DNA of 35,168 nt from Treponema sp. UBA4326. GTDB taxonomy: Bacteria > Spirochaetota > Spirochaetia > Treponematales > Treponemataceae. Each line of letters starts with the position of its first letter. The first letter of the stretch is position 1. Shown here piece after piece: positions 1 through 8,386 of this stretch. A model generated the notes under the pieces. That model searched no databases and was not told the origin of the DNA. It saw only the letters and a list, made by a program, of their open reading frames with translations. Both the position numbers and the translations under genes were made by a program. The stretch lies in contig DGTW01000079.1 in NCBI GenBank assembly GCA_002393835.1, positions 1-35,168 of the forward strand, read 5' to 3'.

Positions 1-1786
1 TTCCTTCGTTCTGCTCTTCCATTGCGGCCTTAATCTGCATGACAAGGGCATCGGTCTCCTCGAGCTTGCGGGAAACGGCCTCAAAAGCCACGGCTGACTC
101 TCCTGAAGCGGATACGACAGAATTGATTGAATCTTTGATGTTATTAAGCTGGTCACCGATTGTCTTTGACTGAGCCGTAGAGGTTTCTGAGAGCTTACGG
201 ATTTCATCTGCAACGACTGCGAATCCCTTACCAGCCTCGCCTGCGTGAGCAGCTTCGATTGCCGCATTCATAGCCAGCAAGTTTGTCTGGCTCGCGATAG
301 ATGCGATTGCCACATTTGCTTCCTGCAACATCTGAGACTGAGCCTCGATTTCAGTGATTCGGTCATTGACGGCCTTTTGTTTTGAAATACCTGTCTGAGA
401 GTTAGCACGCAATTCATTGAATGAGTGGGCCATTTTTTCCATTGAGCCGTTGACTGAAGAAATATTTCCGATCATCTCTTCGACAGCCGCAGAAGCCTGG
501 GTTACACCAGAAGACTGGCTTTCAATCATGCGTTCAAGGCTCTCGATATTTGATGCAATTTCGTTTACAGCTCCTGCCGTCTGTGAAACCGACTGGTTCT
601 GGCTGTCAATCTGCCTCTTCATTGAGTCGATGTTTGCGATAATCTGGGTGATTGAAGAAGCAGTGTCCTGAGTTGCCCCGGAAAGATTTTCTCCGGCCAC
701 CATAAGCTCGTCTTTTGAAGATTTTACATCGCCGATGATGTTCTGCAATTTGCCGGCGAATTTGTTGAATCCATTGACGACCTCGCCGATTTCATCCTGA
801 GATTTAAGCTCGATTCGCTTGGTGAGGTCAGCGTCACCTGAAGAAATGTCATTGAGGGTGACTTTTACACCGTTTAGAGGCTTAAGGAGAACACGGAGGA
901 ATACAGAAACAACAATGACAAGAAGGACAACGAGAACAACGATTATCGGAGTGATAATCATAACGATTTGCCGCATGATGTTAGTGACTACATCCATCGA
1001 TTTTGCAACGAAGAGCATTCCAGAAATATTACCTGCTCCATCCTTGATAGGTGCATAAACGCTAAGATAATTTTTGCCGGCAATTTTGTTTGAGCCTTCG
1101 TATCGCTCGCCGTCTGTAAGGACTTTCTTGATGATAGCCTGATTCTCCAGCTTTGTGCCGACAAGATTGTTTCCTAAAGTTGTTGAAGCCCGGGTGTCTC
1201 CCTCAAACATGGTGCACTCAAGTTTGTATGTATTTTTGATTGCGTTTACGAATTCAGGGTCTACCATGCTGTATGTGCCGACAACCGTACCTACGACCTT
1301 TCCGCCGCTTTTAATCGGATATGCGTAGACAAGGCTGTAAGTGTAGATTTCAGTGGACTCATAGCAATATTCTTTATTACCTTTTAAAGCCTCTCTTACA
1401 GCCCAGGAATTGGCAAGACTTGTTCCGAATTTGCCGTTACCGCCGACAATACGGCCTGTTTCGTCTGTAGCAAGGAGATAATCAATATCGAGGACTTTTT
1501 TTTGCTCTACGGTAAGATTGTTGGCTGTTTCCCAGTCATTGTTTGCTAGGGCAGCCGCAAGACGAGTTTTATCGGCAAGAACCAGAGTTGAATACTCCAG
1601 CTGAGTGCGCCAGTTATCAAGCGTATCCATGACACCGACTTCTGAAGTTTCAAGGTTTTCGAGGGTCGTACTTGTGACCGCAGAACTGGTGATTTTTGAA
1701 GCAACGAATCCAACAGCCGCTGACGCCACTATAATAGACACGGCCGCCAGAATACCGATTTTCGTAGCAAGTTTTAAGCTTTTCAT
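1..1786 (-). CDS. Methyl-accepting chemotaxis protein (C-terminus beyond window)
   Basis: Transmembrane chemoreceptor that senses a small ligand outside the inner membrane and controls the CheA-CheW kinase complex. Translated from the minus strand it begins [10 protein letters not shown] first membrane helix lies at about residues 9-31, a periplasmic double-Cache region at about 35-265 (its second half resembles the Cache3/Cache2 fusion type), a second helix at about 270-300 and a HAMP domain at about 300-355. The cytoplasmic signalling helices follow. The near-invariant hairpin tip, with [20 protein letters not shown] and then [11 protein letters not shown], lies at about residues 499-532. 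The reading frame runs off the left edge after 595 codons, so the last methylation helix is missing. The start ATG has AGGAG six bases upstream and a TTGACA/GATAAT promoter. It is divergent from azlC. The ligand cannot be told from the sequence. Confidence 0.96.
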   Translation of the reverse strand, partial: MKSLKLATKIGILAAVSIIVASAAVGFVASKITSSAVTSTTLENLETSEVGVMDTLDNWRTQLEYSTLVLADKTRLAAALANNDWETANNLTVEQKKVLDIDYLLATDETGRIVGGNGKFGTSLANSWAVREALKGNKEYCYESTEIYTYSLVYAYPIKSGGKVVGTVVGTYSMVDPEFVNAIKNTYKLECTMFEGDTRASTTLGNNLVGTKLENQAIIKKVLTDGERYEGSNKIAGKNYLSVYAPIKDGAGNISGMLFVAKSMDVVTNIMRQIVMIITPIIVVLVVLLVIVVSVFLRVLLKPLNGVKVTLNDISSGDADLTKRIELKSQDEIGEVVNGFNKFAGKLQNIIGDVKSSKDELMVAGENLSGATQDTASSITQIIANIDSMKRQIDSQNQSVSQTAGAVNEIASNIESLERMIESQSSGVTQASAAVEEMIGNISSVNGSMEKMAHSFNELRANSQTGISKQKAVNDRITEIEAQSQMLQEANVAIASIASQTNLLAMNAAIEAAHAGEAGKGFAVVADEIRKLSETSTAQSKTIGDQLNNIKDSINSVVSASGESAVAFEAVSRKLEETDALVMQIKAAMEEQNEG

Positions 1787-1835
1787 TTTTTTCTCCTATA
1801 TTTAAGCAATTCCACCCATTTTCAAGTATACTTCT

Positions 1836-1864
1836 ATTATCGGAGGAAATTTTCAGTATGTCAA
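1836..1864 (-). promoter_or_regulatory. Sigma-70-type promoter of the chemoreceptor gene
   Basis: On the minus strand, TTGACA (1859-1864) and GATAAT (1836-1841) are separated by exactly 17 bases. The start codon is 50 bases downstream of the -10 box, with an AGGAG at 1793-1797. This is a housekeeping-type promoter rather than the sigma-28 type often used for motility genes. Confidence 0.7.
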
Positions 1865-1954
1865 ATTTCTTAAACTTCAATACATACTATGTTTCCCTAA
1901 TTCTCGAAAATATCAATTTTTCTATCTTCTCTTGTGGATTTTTTACTCTATAAA

Positions 1955-1963
1955 TGCTAAAAT
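1955..1963 (+). promoter_or_regulatory. Extended -10 box directly before azlC; possible leaderless transcript
   Basis: TGC TAAAAT (1955-1963) fits an extended -10 element. A transcript starting the usual six or seven bases downstream would begin at or next to A1970, the first base of the azlC ATG. No Shine-Dalgarno sequence is present between them and no good -35 box is seen. A leaderless mRNA would explain all three facts, but this is inference. Confidence 0.4.
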
Positions 1964-1969
1964 TCTGTC

Positions 1970-2737
1970 ATGCTTGATTCTTCGAATTTCAGAAGAGCCG
2001 TCAAGCTCACCATGCCTGTATTCTTCGGCTACATAGCGATTGGCATTCCCTTCGGTCTTATGGTCGTAAACGCAGGTTTTCCCTGGTGGCTTGCCCTGCT
2101 TATGAGCCTGTTCATATTTTCTGGAACAGGTCAGTATATCGGTATTGCATTCTTCTCTTCTGGAATCGCAGGCACGACTTCCTTTTCTTCTACCCTGCTT
2201 GCAATTTTAGGAATCGAGTTTTTCATCGGTCTCAGGCATATCTTCTATTCATTATCCCTAATCGAAAAATACCGTGGAACAGGCCGCTGGAAGTTTCCCC
2301 TCATTTACACAATCACTGACGAAACTTTTGCCCTGATCTCTTCCTGCAATATTCCAAAAGATGCGGACAGGGGAGCATACCTCGCCGTTATTTCCATCTT
2401 TGACTACTCTTACTGGATTTTGGGCACATTGATTGGTGCCATCATTGGCAATTTTATTCCGGCTGGCTACCTCAATGGCGTGGACTTTGCCCTCACAGCC
2501 CTTTTCGTCGTCCTGATGATTAACCAGATTCGGGCCACAAAGGCTATTCTTCCAACAATAGTCGGAATTCTCACAACTATTGCCGCCGTCGCCCTCTCTT
2601 ATATCGAAGTAAACGGTCATACTATTTTGCCAAGCCAGCATATAATCCTTACCGGACTTAGCCTTGGCATTTTTGTTATGATTGTCATAAAAAGCCTCGC
2701 CACTGCCCTAAGCCCCAAAGGAGGCCAAAAAGAATGA
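1970..2737 (+). CDS. azlC: AzlC family branched-chain amino acid exporter, large subunit
   Basis: Integral inner-membrane protein of 255 residues, the usual length for AzlC. With AzlD it is thought to export branched-chain amino acids and their analogues. The N-terminal segment FRRAVKLTMPVFFGYIAIG followed by IPFG, the ISIFDYSYWILGTLIG region and several hydrophobic helices are typical of the family. The ATG at 1970 keeps the full family N-terminus but has no Shine-Dalgarno site, unlike nearly all other genes here. The stop overlaps the azlD start by four bases (ATGA), so the two are translationally coupled. The substrate is inferred from the family only. Confidence 0.93.
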   Translation: MLDSSNFRRAVKLTMPVFFGYIAIGIPFGLMVVNAGFPWWLALLMSLFIFSGTGQYIGIAFFSSGIAGTTSFSSTLLAILGIEFFIGLRHIFYSLSLIEKYRGTGRWKFPLIYTITDETFALISSCNIPKDADRGAYLAVISIFDYSYWILGTLIGAIIGNFIPAGYLNGVDFALTALFVVLMINQIRATKAILPTIVGILTTIAAVALSYIEVNGHTILPSQHIILTGLSLGIFVMIVIKSLATALSPKGGQKE

Positions 2738-3090
2738 AACTCACCTCCCTTGAAGCTCTTATTGTCACATTGGCAATAGGCCTTATGATGCTGATTCTTC
2801 GACTTCTCCCCTTCCTGATTTTTGCCAAAAGAAAGACTCCCAATTTTTTTTCTTTTGTGGATAAGTTCATTCCAGCACTGTCAATCGCCGTCCTTTTCGT
2901 CGTTTGCATAAAATCCAGCACAAGCGACCTTATTATCTCGAATTCGTCTTTTATGGACGAGATTCCGTCCGTCATTTGCGCCATCATTTCCATTACGGTA
3001 ACGGCTGTCCTTCATATATGGAAGGGAAACGCCATGCTGAGTATTTTTGGCGGCACGCTTTTATACATGATTCTTAATTATTTTTTCTAA
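2734..3090 (+). CDS. azlD: AzlD family small subunit of branched-chain amino acid exporter
   Basis: Small membrane protein of 118 residues, the normal size for AzlD. It has about four hydrophobic segments and the family-like stretches ALIVTLAIGLMMLILRLLPF and FVDKFIPALSIAVLFVVC. It starts inside the last codons of azlC in an ATGA overlap, which makes co-translation and complex formation with AzlC likely. An AT-rich inverted repeat, TTCTAAAA/TTTTAGAA (3085-3107), straddles the stop codon but has no following T-tract, so it is not called as a terminator. Confidence 0.9.
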   Translation: MKLTSLEALIVTLAIGLMMLILRLLPFLIFAKRKTPNFFSFVDKFIPALSIAVLFVVCIKSSTSDLIISNSSFMDEIPSVICAIISITVTAVLHIWKGNAMLSIFGGTLLYMILNYFF

Positions 3091-3113
3091 AAATGTAAAT
3101 TTTAGAACTTCCC

Positions 3114-3142
3114 TTGATTATTTCAACTAAATGAACTATAAA
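3114..3142 (+). promoter_or_regulatory. Promoter of the pot operon
   Basis: TTGATT (3114-3119), a 17-base spacer and TATAAA (3137-3142) lie 30 bases before the potA start codon. It separates the pot operon from azlCD, although read-through from azlD is possible. Confidence 0.65.
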
Positions 3143-3171
3143 GAAAAGACTTTACAAGAGGCAAAAAAAGA

Positions 3172-4368
3172 GTGAAAGGCAGTCAGGTATCTATTCAGAA
3201 CGTTCACAAGCAGTTTGGAGATTTTGTCGCTCTCGACAGCATTGATTTTACTATTAAACAAGGCGAATTCTTCACCCTTTTAGGCCCGTCTGGCTGTGGA
3301 AAAACAACGCTCTTGCGTATTCTCGCGGGCTTTGAATTCCCGGACGAAGGCACGATTCTTTTCGATGACATCGATGTCACCGATTTGCCACCAAATAAAC
3401 GACATTCAAACACCGTTTTCCAGAATTACGCCCTCTTTCCTCATCTGAGCGTCTACGAGAATGTGGCATTTCCCCTTCGTCTCAAAAAACTTCCAAAAAA
3501 TGAAATTGATGAAAAAGTGCGCCACTATGTTCACCTGGTGGAGCTTGACGAGCATATCTACAAAAAGCCCAACCAGCTTTCTGGCGGTCAGAGGCAGCGT
3601 GTCGCAATCGCCCGTGCCCTCATTAACGAGCCAAAGGTTCTTTTGCTTGACGAGCCTCTTTCTGCCCTTGATGCAAAATTGCGCTCGAATCTTCTGGTTG
3701 AGCTAGACCGCCTTCACGACAAAATCGGCATAACCTTCATTTTCGTAACCCACGACCAGAGCGAGGCTCTTGCAGTCTCAGACAGAATTGCGGTTATGAA
3801 TCACGGTCATGTCTTGCAGGTCGGCACACCATACGAAATTTACGAAAGCCCGGCCACCCAATTCGTCGCCCAGTTCATCGGCGAGACAAATCTTTTTGAG
3901 GCCAGCGTCGTAAAATGCGAGAGCTACAAGGTCGAGGGCAAGGCTGACATCGAGCACATGGTCACCCTCAATGTTCCCGCCCTTGGGCTCCAGGCTCAGC
4001 TTACGGGCGACACTCAGGCCACAAAAGAAGAAGACAAGAACATCCTCGTTACCGATTACGAGCACACCGACGAAGGCCAGAAGGTCGCCTTCACCGTTCG
4101 CCCCGAAAAAATCCGAATCACCCTTGAAGAGCCGAATGTAAACGGCCGCAAGGACATAAATGTTTTCAAGGGAATCGTCGAGGAGCCGGTCTACACTGGT
4201 TTCCAGTCAAAATTCTATGTAAAGCTCGAAAAGACAGGAACAATCGTAAAAGTCTTCAAGCAGCACCAGAACTACCTTGACGACGGCCCGGAAATTCAGT
4301 GGAAGGACACGGTCTACATCTCATGGTCAGCCGAAGACGGCTACATCGTAGAGGACATTGAGAAGTGA
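3172..4368 (+). CDS. potA: Spermidine/putrescine ABC transporter ATPase PotA
   Basis: Cytoplasmic ATPase of the polyamine importer; a dimer powers uptake through PotB-PotC. The 398-residue protein has Walker A GPSGCGKTT (residues 38-46), a Q-loop at about 83-84, the ABC signature LSGGQ (136-140), Walker B VLLLDE (156-161) and the H-loop histidine at 194. A TOBE_2-type C-terminal domain contains VRPEKIRI. It is somewhat longer than the E. coli protein because of a charged insert before the TOBE part. The start is GTG, with AGAGG ten bases upstream. It is the first gene of a potABCD operon. Polyamine specificity is supported by the gene set rather than by PotA alone. Confidence 0.95.
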   Translation: MKGSQVSIQNVHKQFGDFVALDSIDFTIKQGEFFTLLGPSGCGKTTLLRILAGFEFPDEGTILFDDIDVTDLPPNKRHSNTVFQNYALFPHLSVYENVAFPLRLKKLPKNEIDEKVRHYVHLVELDEHIYKKPNQLSGGQRQRVAIARALINEPKVLLLDEPLSALDAKLRSNLLVELDRLHDKIGITFIFVTHDQSEALAVSDRIAVMNHGHVLQVGTPYEIYESPATQFVAQFIGETNLFEASVVKCESYKVEGKADIEHMVTLNVPALGLQAQLTGDTQATKEEDKNILVTDYEHTDEGQKVAFTVRPEKIRITLEEPNVNGRKDINVFKGIVEEPVYTGFQSKFYVKLEKTGTIVKVFKQHQNYLDDGPEIQWKDTVYISWSAEDGYIVEDIEK

Positions 4369-4524
4369 GAAAGTTGAAAGTTGAAAGTTGAAAATATGGG
4401 AGGGGGAAGTCTCCCCCTACGCGCCCACTTCGTTGGTCGCTACCCCCTCTGCGTGGGACACCCCCGCAACGCCCCCCTTACGCCACCTCCATGTGGCGCA
4501 TTGATTTTGTTTTAGGAGATTGCC
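4369..4524 (+). repeat. GC-rich, hairpin-containing insert between potA and potB
   Basis: This 156-base gap starts with just over three copies of the heptamer GTTGAAA. A cytosine-rich segment follows that is much more GC-rich than its surroundings. It holds two perfect stem-loops: GGGGGA-agtc-TCCCCC (4402-4417) and CGCCAC-ctccat-GTGGCG (4481-4498). The potB Shine-Dalgarno AGGAG (4514-4518) lies right after it. Neither hairpin is followed by a T-tract, so they are not obvious terminators. They may protect the potA mRNA or tune the ratio of PotA to PotBC, or this may be an inserted intergenic repeat. Confidence 0.6.
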
Positions 4525-5412
4525 GTGAAAAAGAAAAATCCAGGTCCGTTTTATTCATACCCCATGGGAATTTGGTTTTCGCTCTTTTTTGTCGTTCCGC
4601 TGGCTATTATCGTGGCTTATTCTTTTATGAAGAGAGATATGTTCGGCGGTGTCATCCACGAATTCTCTTTTGATGCCTACAAGCAAATGTTCACGGCCGC
4701 TTACGGAAAAATTTTCCTGCGTACCCTCTGGATGACCCTTATCGCGACATTCATTTCCATTTTAATTGCCCTTCCCTGCGGCTATGCCATTGCCCGAAGT
4801 CGTCATCAAACTGCACTTTTGATTCTCGTAATCGTTCCCTTCCTTACAAATTCCCTAATCCGAATCTTTGCATGGATGACGATTTTAGGCGAGAACGGTA
4901 CGCTCAATGGCATCTGCGAGATTTTTGCCAAATTCTGCTTTTTTGTCACCCGCAACAGCGACGGCGTTTTTGAGCCACACAAGTTCATGTTCACAAAAGG
5001 AGCCGTTATCCTCGTTAGCATTTACATGTACCTGCCCTACGCAATTCTCCCGATTTTCACTTCTGTTGACCGCTTTGACTTTACCCTGCTCGAAGCCGCC
5101 AGGGACTTGGGAGCCACAAAATTAGGCTCAATCTTCCGCATTATGATTCCGGGAATCAAATCTGGCATCATATCTGCCCTTATCTTTACTTTCATTCCGA
5201 TTTTTGGAAACTATACCGTTCCACAGATTATCGGCTCAACCGAAAGCTACATGCTGGGTAACATCATCATGGATCAGATTCAGAAAGCACGAAACCTGCC
5301 TTTGGCCTCGGCTTTCAGCGTGGTTCTCACTGTGGTTTCAATGGCGGCAATTCTTTTTATGATTTCTTCTGACAAAAAAGAAGCCAGCCTCAAAAAGATG
5401 AAAAAGGAATAG
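4525..5412 (+). CDS. potB: Spermidine/putrescine ABC transporter permease PotB
   Basis: Inner-membrane permease of the polyamine importer, 295 residues with about six hydrophobic segments (first at about 17-34). The EAA loop that docks on the ATPase is LEAARDLGATKLGSIFRIMI (residues 189-208) followed by PG. A hydrophilic insert at about 125-155, before the loop FMFTKGAVILVS, makes it slightly longer than average. The start is GTG with AGGAG six bases upstream. The protein begins MKKKNPGPFYSYPMG, as PotB proteins often do. It is followed by a hairpin-rich gap and potC. Confidence 0.95.
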   Translation: MKKKNPGPFYSYPMGIWFSLFFVVPLAIIVAYSFMKRDMFGGVIHEFSFDAYKQMFTAAYGKIFLRTLWMTLIATFISILIALPCGYAIARSRHQTALLILVIVPFLTNSLIRIFAWMTILGENGTLNGICEIFAKFCFFVTRNSDGVFEPHKFMFTKGAVILVSIYMYLPYAILPIFTSVDRFDFTLLEAARDLGATKLGSIFRIMIPGIKSGIISALIFTFIPIFGNYTVPQIIGSTESYMLGNIIMDQIQKARNLPLASAFSVVLTVVSMAAILFMISSDKKEASLKKMKKE

Positions 5413-5518
5413 TTGAAAGAAAATTGCATCCGTGCATTTTTTCTTTCTGACGAGTTTTTGCACGCAAAAACTCGCCCGGCAGCCGCATCCTTGCGGCTAA
5501 ACAATAGGAGCTTACAGA
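5413..5518 (+). repeat. Three consecutive stem-loops between potB and potC
   Basis: Three hairpins sit head to tail. The first (5415-5447) pairs GAAAGAAAA with TTTTTCTTTC and has an inner TGCA-tccg-TGCA. The second (5451-5474) is a perfect 11-bp stem, CGAGTTTTTGC-ac-GCAAAAACTCG. The third (5481-5498) is AGCCGCA-tcct-TGCGGCT. Hairpins one and three share the apical pattern GCATCC-N-TGC. The potC Shine-Dalgarno AGGAG follows at 5506-5510. None has a terminator-like T-tract at its base. An mRNA-stability or translation-ratio role, or a mobile palindromic repeat, are both possible. Confidence 0.65.
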
Positions 5519-6394
5519 ATGGATTTTTTAATCAGCGTAATTCTTTCATTTTTAAAACGAAATCCTGTCGCCAAAAACGAGAGCAACAAGCACGCCAAGC
5601 GGGGCTGGAAAAAGCGGGGAAGAGCCTTTTCTTTCTCTAACACGGTGCTTGTCATCGCCCTGCTCTTTCTTTTTCTTCCGCTTTTCGTAATCGTTTTCTA
5701 TTCTTTTAACGCCTCTAAAGGCTCTCATTTCACAGGCTTTTCATTTGTCTGGTACGAAGAGCTTTTCCTAAATTCCGGCCGCCTCTGGCAGTCACTTTTG
5801 TACAGCGCAATCGTCGCCCTTGTTTCGGCGGCAATTTCCACTGTTTTGGGAAGTCTTGCGGCTATCGGCAACAGCTGGTACCGATTCTTTGGCCGAAGCT
5901 ACATTCAGTCAAGCTCCTTTTTGCCAATGGTTTTGCCGGAAGTCATCATGGGTGTTTCCCTTCTTATCTTCCTCAGCGGAATCCACATGAATCTTGGCCT
6001 TATCACGATAATTATTGCCCACACAACATTCTGTCTTCCCTTTGTCTATCTCATGGTTTCTGCCCGGGTTGACGAGTTCGACTATTCCATAATCGAAGCC
6101 AGTTACGACCTGGGGGCAAACGAAAAGCAGACTCTCTTCAAGGTAATTATCCCTGCCATAATGCCTGGAATCATGTCCGGCTTTATGATGAGCGTTACAA
6201 TGTCTATCGAAGACTTCGTAATTACATCTTTGGTCAACGGAAATGTTGAGACTTTACCGATTTATGTTTATAATATGATACGGCATGGAGTTAGTCCGGT
6301 TATAAACGCTCTTTCTTTCGTGCTTATCCTGCTTATAGGCGGTCTGGCCGTGCTTTTACGAAAAAGCCTCAAAGGCTTCGCCTCGGCACACTAA
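5519..6394 (+). CDS. potC: Spermidine/putrescine ABC transporter permease PotC
   Basis: Second inner-membrane permease, 291 residues. A basic, hydrophilic N-terminal extension of about 40 residues precedes the first membrane helix (about 43-62), making it longer than typical PotC. The EAA loop is IEASYDLGANEKQTLFKVII (192-211) followed by PAIMPG. The segment VTMSIEDFVITSLVNG near residue 230 is characteristic of PotC. The ATG has AGGAG eight bases upstream. potD begins 14 bases after the stop, so the four genes form one operon. Confidence 0.95.
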   Translation: MDFLISVILSFLKRNPVAKNESNKHAKRGWKKRGRAFSFSNTVLVIALLFLFLPLFVIVFYSFNASKGSHFTGFSFVWYEELFLNSGRLWQSLLYSAIVALVSAAISTVLGSLAAIGNSWYRFFGRSYIQSSSFLPMVLPEVIMGVSLLIFLSGIHMNLGLITIIIAHTTFCLPFVYLMVSARVDEFDYSIIEASYDLGANEKQTLFKVIIPAIMPGIMSGFMMSVTMSIEDFVITSLVNGNVETLPIYVYNMIRHGVSPVINALSFVLILLIGGLAVLLRKSLKGFASAH

Positions 6395-6408
6395 TTTTGG
6401 AGAAAATA

Positions 6409-7461
6409 ATGAAACTTCTTCCACGTATCGCTTTTGCGGCTTGTACTCTTGCAGCCGGCATGGGTCTTCTTTCTTGTGAACAAAAGAAGACATTGAAACT
6501 CTTCAGCTGGACTTACTACACTCCAACTGATGTTGTAAAAGAATTCGAGCAGGAATTTAACTGCAAGGTTCTTGTAACAGAGTACGATTCAAACGAGACC
6601 ATGTTCAACAAACTGGTTAACGGTGGAGCAAAGAGCTTCGACATCGTAGTTCCTTCTCAGGACTATGTTTCAATCATGATGAAAAGGGGAATGTTCCAGC
6701 CTCTTATTCAGAGCAAATTCACAAACCGAAACAAAATCAACCCGAAAGTTCTCGAAAAAATTACTTACGACCCGGACATGATTTACGCAGTTCCATATTA
6801 CTTCGGTGCAGCTGGAATCGGCGTAAACAAAAAAAAGGTTCCGGCAGGTGACTATGAGCGCACATGGAATATCTTTGCAGACCCCCGCTTTAAGGGTCAT
6901 GCCTCAATGATGGACGATTATCGTGAAGTTATCGGCGATGCGCTCAAATACAAAGGCTACAATGTAAGCACTTCAAACGAGCTGGAAGTAAGCGAAGCTG
7001 TCAACATGATTCGCGAAAAATGGCTTCCAAACATCGTAAAATTCGATGCTGAAGGCTTCGGAAAAGACTTTGCCCGTGGCGATCTCTGGCTTTGCCATGG
7101 CTATGCAGAAGTTATCTACGGTGAAGTTCCTGAATCAGAATGGGAAAGCACAATCGATTTCTTTATTCCAGAGGAAGGCGGCGCTTCTTACCTTGACAGC
7201 ATGTGTATCCTCAAAGACTCTAAGAACGCTGAGTTGGCTACTGAATTCATCAACTTTATCCATCGTCCGGAAAACTATGCGAAATTCCTCGACTTCTTCA
7301 ACTTCCCTTGCTTCGTAAACCTCGAAGCCCAGAAGTACATGAAGTCTACGCCACTCTATCCTGCAAGCGCAATGGATAAGTGCCAGCTCAAAGACGATTT
7401 GGGTGACAATCTCGACATCTACTACAAAAAGTGGGAAAGCCTGCGCCTGCAGGTAAACTAG
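6409..7461 (+). CDS. potD: Spermidine/putrescine-binding lipoprotein PotD
   Basis: Substrate-binding protein that captures polyamine and delivers it to PotBC. From the ATG at 6409 it has 350 residues. An in-frame TTG twelve bases earlier is less likely, because GGAG at 6399-6402 is spaced six bases from the ATG. The signal peptide ends in a lipobox, GLLSC, with Cys23 as the lipidated residue, so it is membrane-anchored rather than free periplasmic. LFSWTYYTPTDVVKEFEQEF is the usual PotD/PotF opening, and FDIVVPSQDYVSIMMKRGM and YFGAAGIGVNKK also fit the family. A terminator follows about 30 bases downstream. Confidence 0.95.
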   Translation: MKLLPRIAFAACTLAAGMGLLSCEQKKTLKLFSWTYYTPTDVVKEFEQEFNCKVLVTEYDSNETMFNKLVNGGAKSFDIVVPSQDYVSIMMKRGMFQPLIQSKFTNRNKINPKVLEKITYDPDMIYAVPYYFGAAGIGVNKKKVPAGDYERTWNIFADPRFKGHASMMDDYREVIGDALKYKGYNVSTSNELEVSEAVNMIREKWLPNIVKFDAEGFGKDFARGDLWLCHGYAEVIYGEVPESEWESTIDFFIPEEGGASYLDSMCILKDSKNAELATEFINFIHRPENYAKFLDFFNFPCFVNLEAQKYMKSTPLYPASAMDKCQLKDDLGDNLDIYYKKWESLRLQVN

Positions 7462-7493
7462 ACAACCACAGAGCGAATAATCAAGATAATGGG

Positions 7494-7536
7494 AACACCC
7501 CGCATTTGTCAGATGACTGTGCGAGGTGTTTTTTTT
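7494..7536 (+). terminator. Intrinsic terminator of the pot operon
   Basis: AACACC-c-CGCA pairs with TGCG-a-GGTGTT around a loop of about 15 bases, and the 3' arm runs directly into a T-tract (7529-7536). It sits 32 bases after the potD stop. Confidence 0.75.
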
Positions 7537-7543
7537 GGGGGAT

Positions 7544-7602
7544 TAGCTATAAAATTAAATAGCTATATAAATTTGACAGAATAGCTATTTATATTATACA
7601 AT
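7544..7602 (+). promoter_or_regulatory. Toxin-antitoxin promoter with three TAGCTAT operator-like boxes
   Basis: TTGACA (7573-7578) is followed by TATACA at 16 bases (7595-7600) or TACAAT at 18 bases (7597-7602). The heptamer TAGCTAT occurs three times, at 7544-7550, 7560-7566 and 7582-7588. The third lies between the -35 and -10 boxes and is centred in a perfect 10-base palindrome, AATAGCTATT. This is the layout expected if the antitoxin, alone or with the toxin, represses its own operon. Confidence 0.65.
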
Positions 7603-7634
7603 ATACTCGAAGACTTAGGATTGGAGGTGACGTT

Positions 7635-7940
7635 ATGAATGCAATTCCGATTTTTGAAGCAAAAAATAAATTACCGCTTTTTATGCATCAGGCGGAAACT
7701 TCAGGGCCTGTTTTTATTTCACGCAGAAATAAAACCGTTGGCGTTTTACTGTCATTTGAAGAATATCAGAAACTTGCTTCAACAAAATCTAAAGTAAGTT
7801 TTTTAGACAAGGCAGCAGAATTTCGAAAGAAAACAGCAGGGCTTTTTTCAAATGATGATATAGACCAGATTTTCAATTCAAAGGAAAAACAGAACGACAC
7901 ATACGAAAGCGATGTTTTTGATGAGGTCTTTAAGGATTGA
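7635..7940 (+). CDS. Phd/YefM-family antitoxin
   Basis: Antitoxin of a type II toxin-antitoxin pair, 101 residues. The N-terminal half (about 1-50) matches the Phd/YefM fold pattern: MNAIPIFEAKNKLPLFMHQA, then GPVFISRRNKTVGVLLSFEEYQKL. It would bind DNA and repress the operon. The C-terminal half is charged and rich in Asp, Glu and Lys, as expected for the flexible part that wraps around the toxin. GGAGGTG lies seven bases before the ATG. The stop is two bases before the toxin ATG. The probable operator boxes are described with the upstream promoter. Confidence 0.9.
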   Translation: MNAIPIFEAKNKLPLFMHQAETSGPVFISRRNKTVGVLLSFEEYQKLASTKSKVSFLDKAAEFRKKTAGLFSNDDIDQIFNSKEKQNDTYESDVFDEVFKD

Positions 7941-7942
7941 TT

Positions 7943-8386
7943 ATGAACTATATCGAAGAAGAGCCTCATTACCTGTTGGATTCAAATATTATATCTGAAA
8001 TCATAAAACCACAGCCCAATTTTAATGTGCTAAAAAAGATTGCGGAGCACAGTTCGGACTGTGCGATTTGTTCTCCTGTTTGGGAAGAATTAAAATTCGG
8101 CGTTTACATTATGGAAGACGGACTGAATAAAAAATATCTAGAAAATTTCATCAATGAAGATGTTCACGAAAACTTCAAAATAAAAAATTATACCGAAAAA
8201 GCCGCCGACATTCACGCTATGCTTCGCTCAAAACTCAAAAAAGCAGGAAAGCCCACCCAAAAAAGTGACAGCCTAATAGCGTCCATTGCACTTGCGAATC
8301 ACATGATTTTGGTAACCAGAAACACAAAGCATTTTGCCCCTATTCAGGGAGTGAGCGAACTTCAGGTTGAAAACTGGTTCGAATAG
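7943..8386 (+). CDS. vapC: VapC-like PIN-domain ribonuclease toxin
   Basis: Toxin of the pair, 147 residues, expected to cut RNA (many VapC toxins cut tRNA or rRNA) with Mg2+ or Mn2+. The PIN acidic residues are visible: Asp13 in LLDSNIISE, Glu48 or Glu49 in PVWEELKFG, and Asp109 in KSDSLIASIA. Asn127 in the VTRNTKHF motif is also typical. The ATG at 7943 has AAGGA six bases upstream. An in-frame TTG at 7937 overlaps the antitoxin stop and is less likely. It is convergent with the glycosyltransferase gene, with only 15 bases between the stops. Confidence 0.92.
   Translation: MNYIEEEPHYLLDSNIISEIIKPQPNFNVLKKIAEHSSDCAICSPVWEELKFGVYIMEDGLNKKYLENFINEDVHENFKIKNYTEKAADIHAMLRSKLKKAGKPTQKSDSLIASIALANHMILVTRNTKHFAPIQGVSELQVENWFE

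Noticed and set aside
2258-2641. 127-aa minus-strand ORF inside azlC
   Set aside because: Shadow of azlC; no ribosome-binding site and no family-like sequence.
3085-3107. Terminator after azlD
   Set aside because: The AT-only stem overlaps the stop codon and is followed by cttccc, not a T-tract.
4491-4673. Small ORF beginning MWRIDFVLG before potB
   Set aside because: Overlaps potB in another frame, starts inside a hairpin loop and has no ribosome-binding site.
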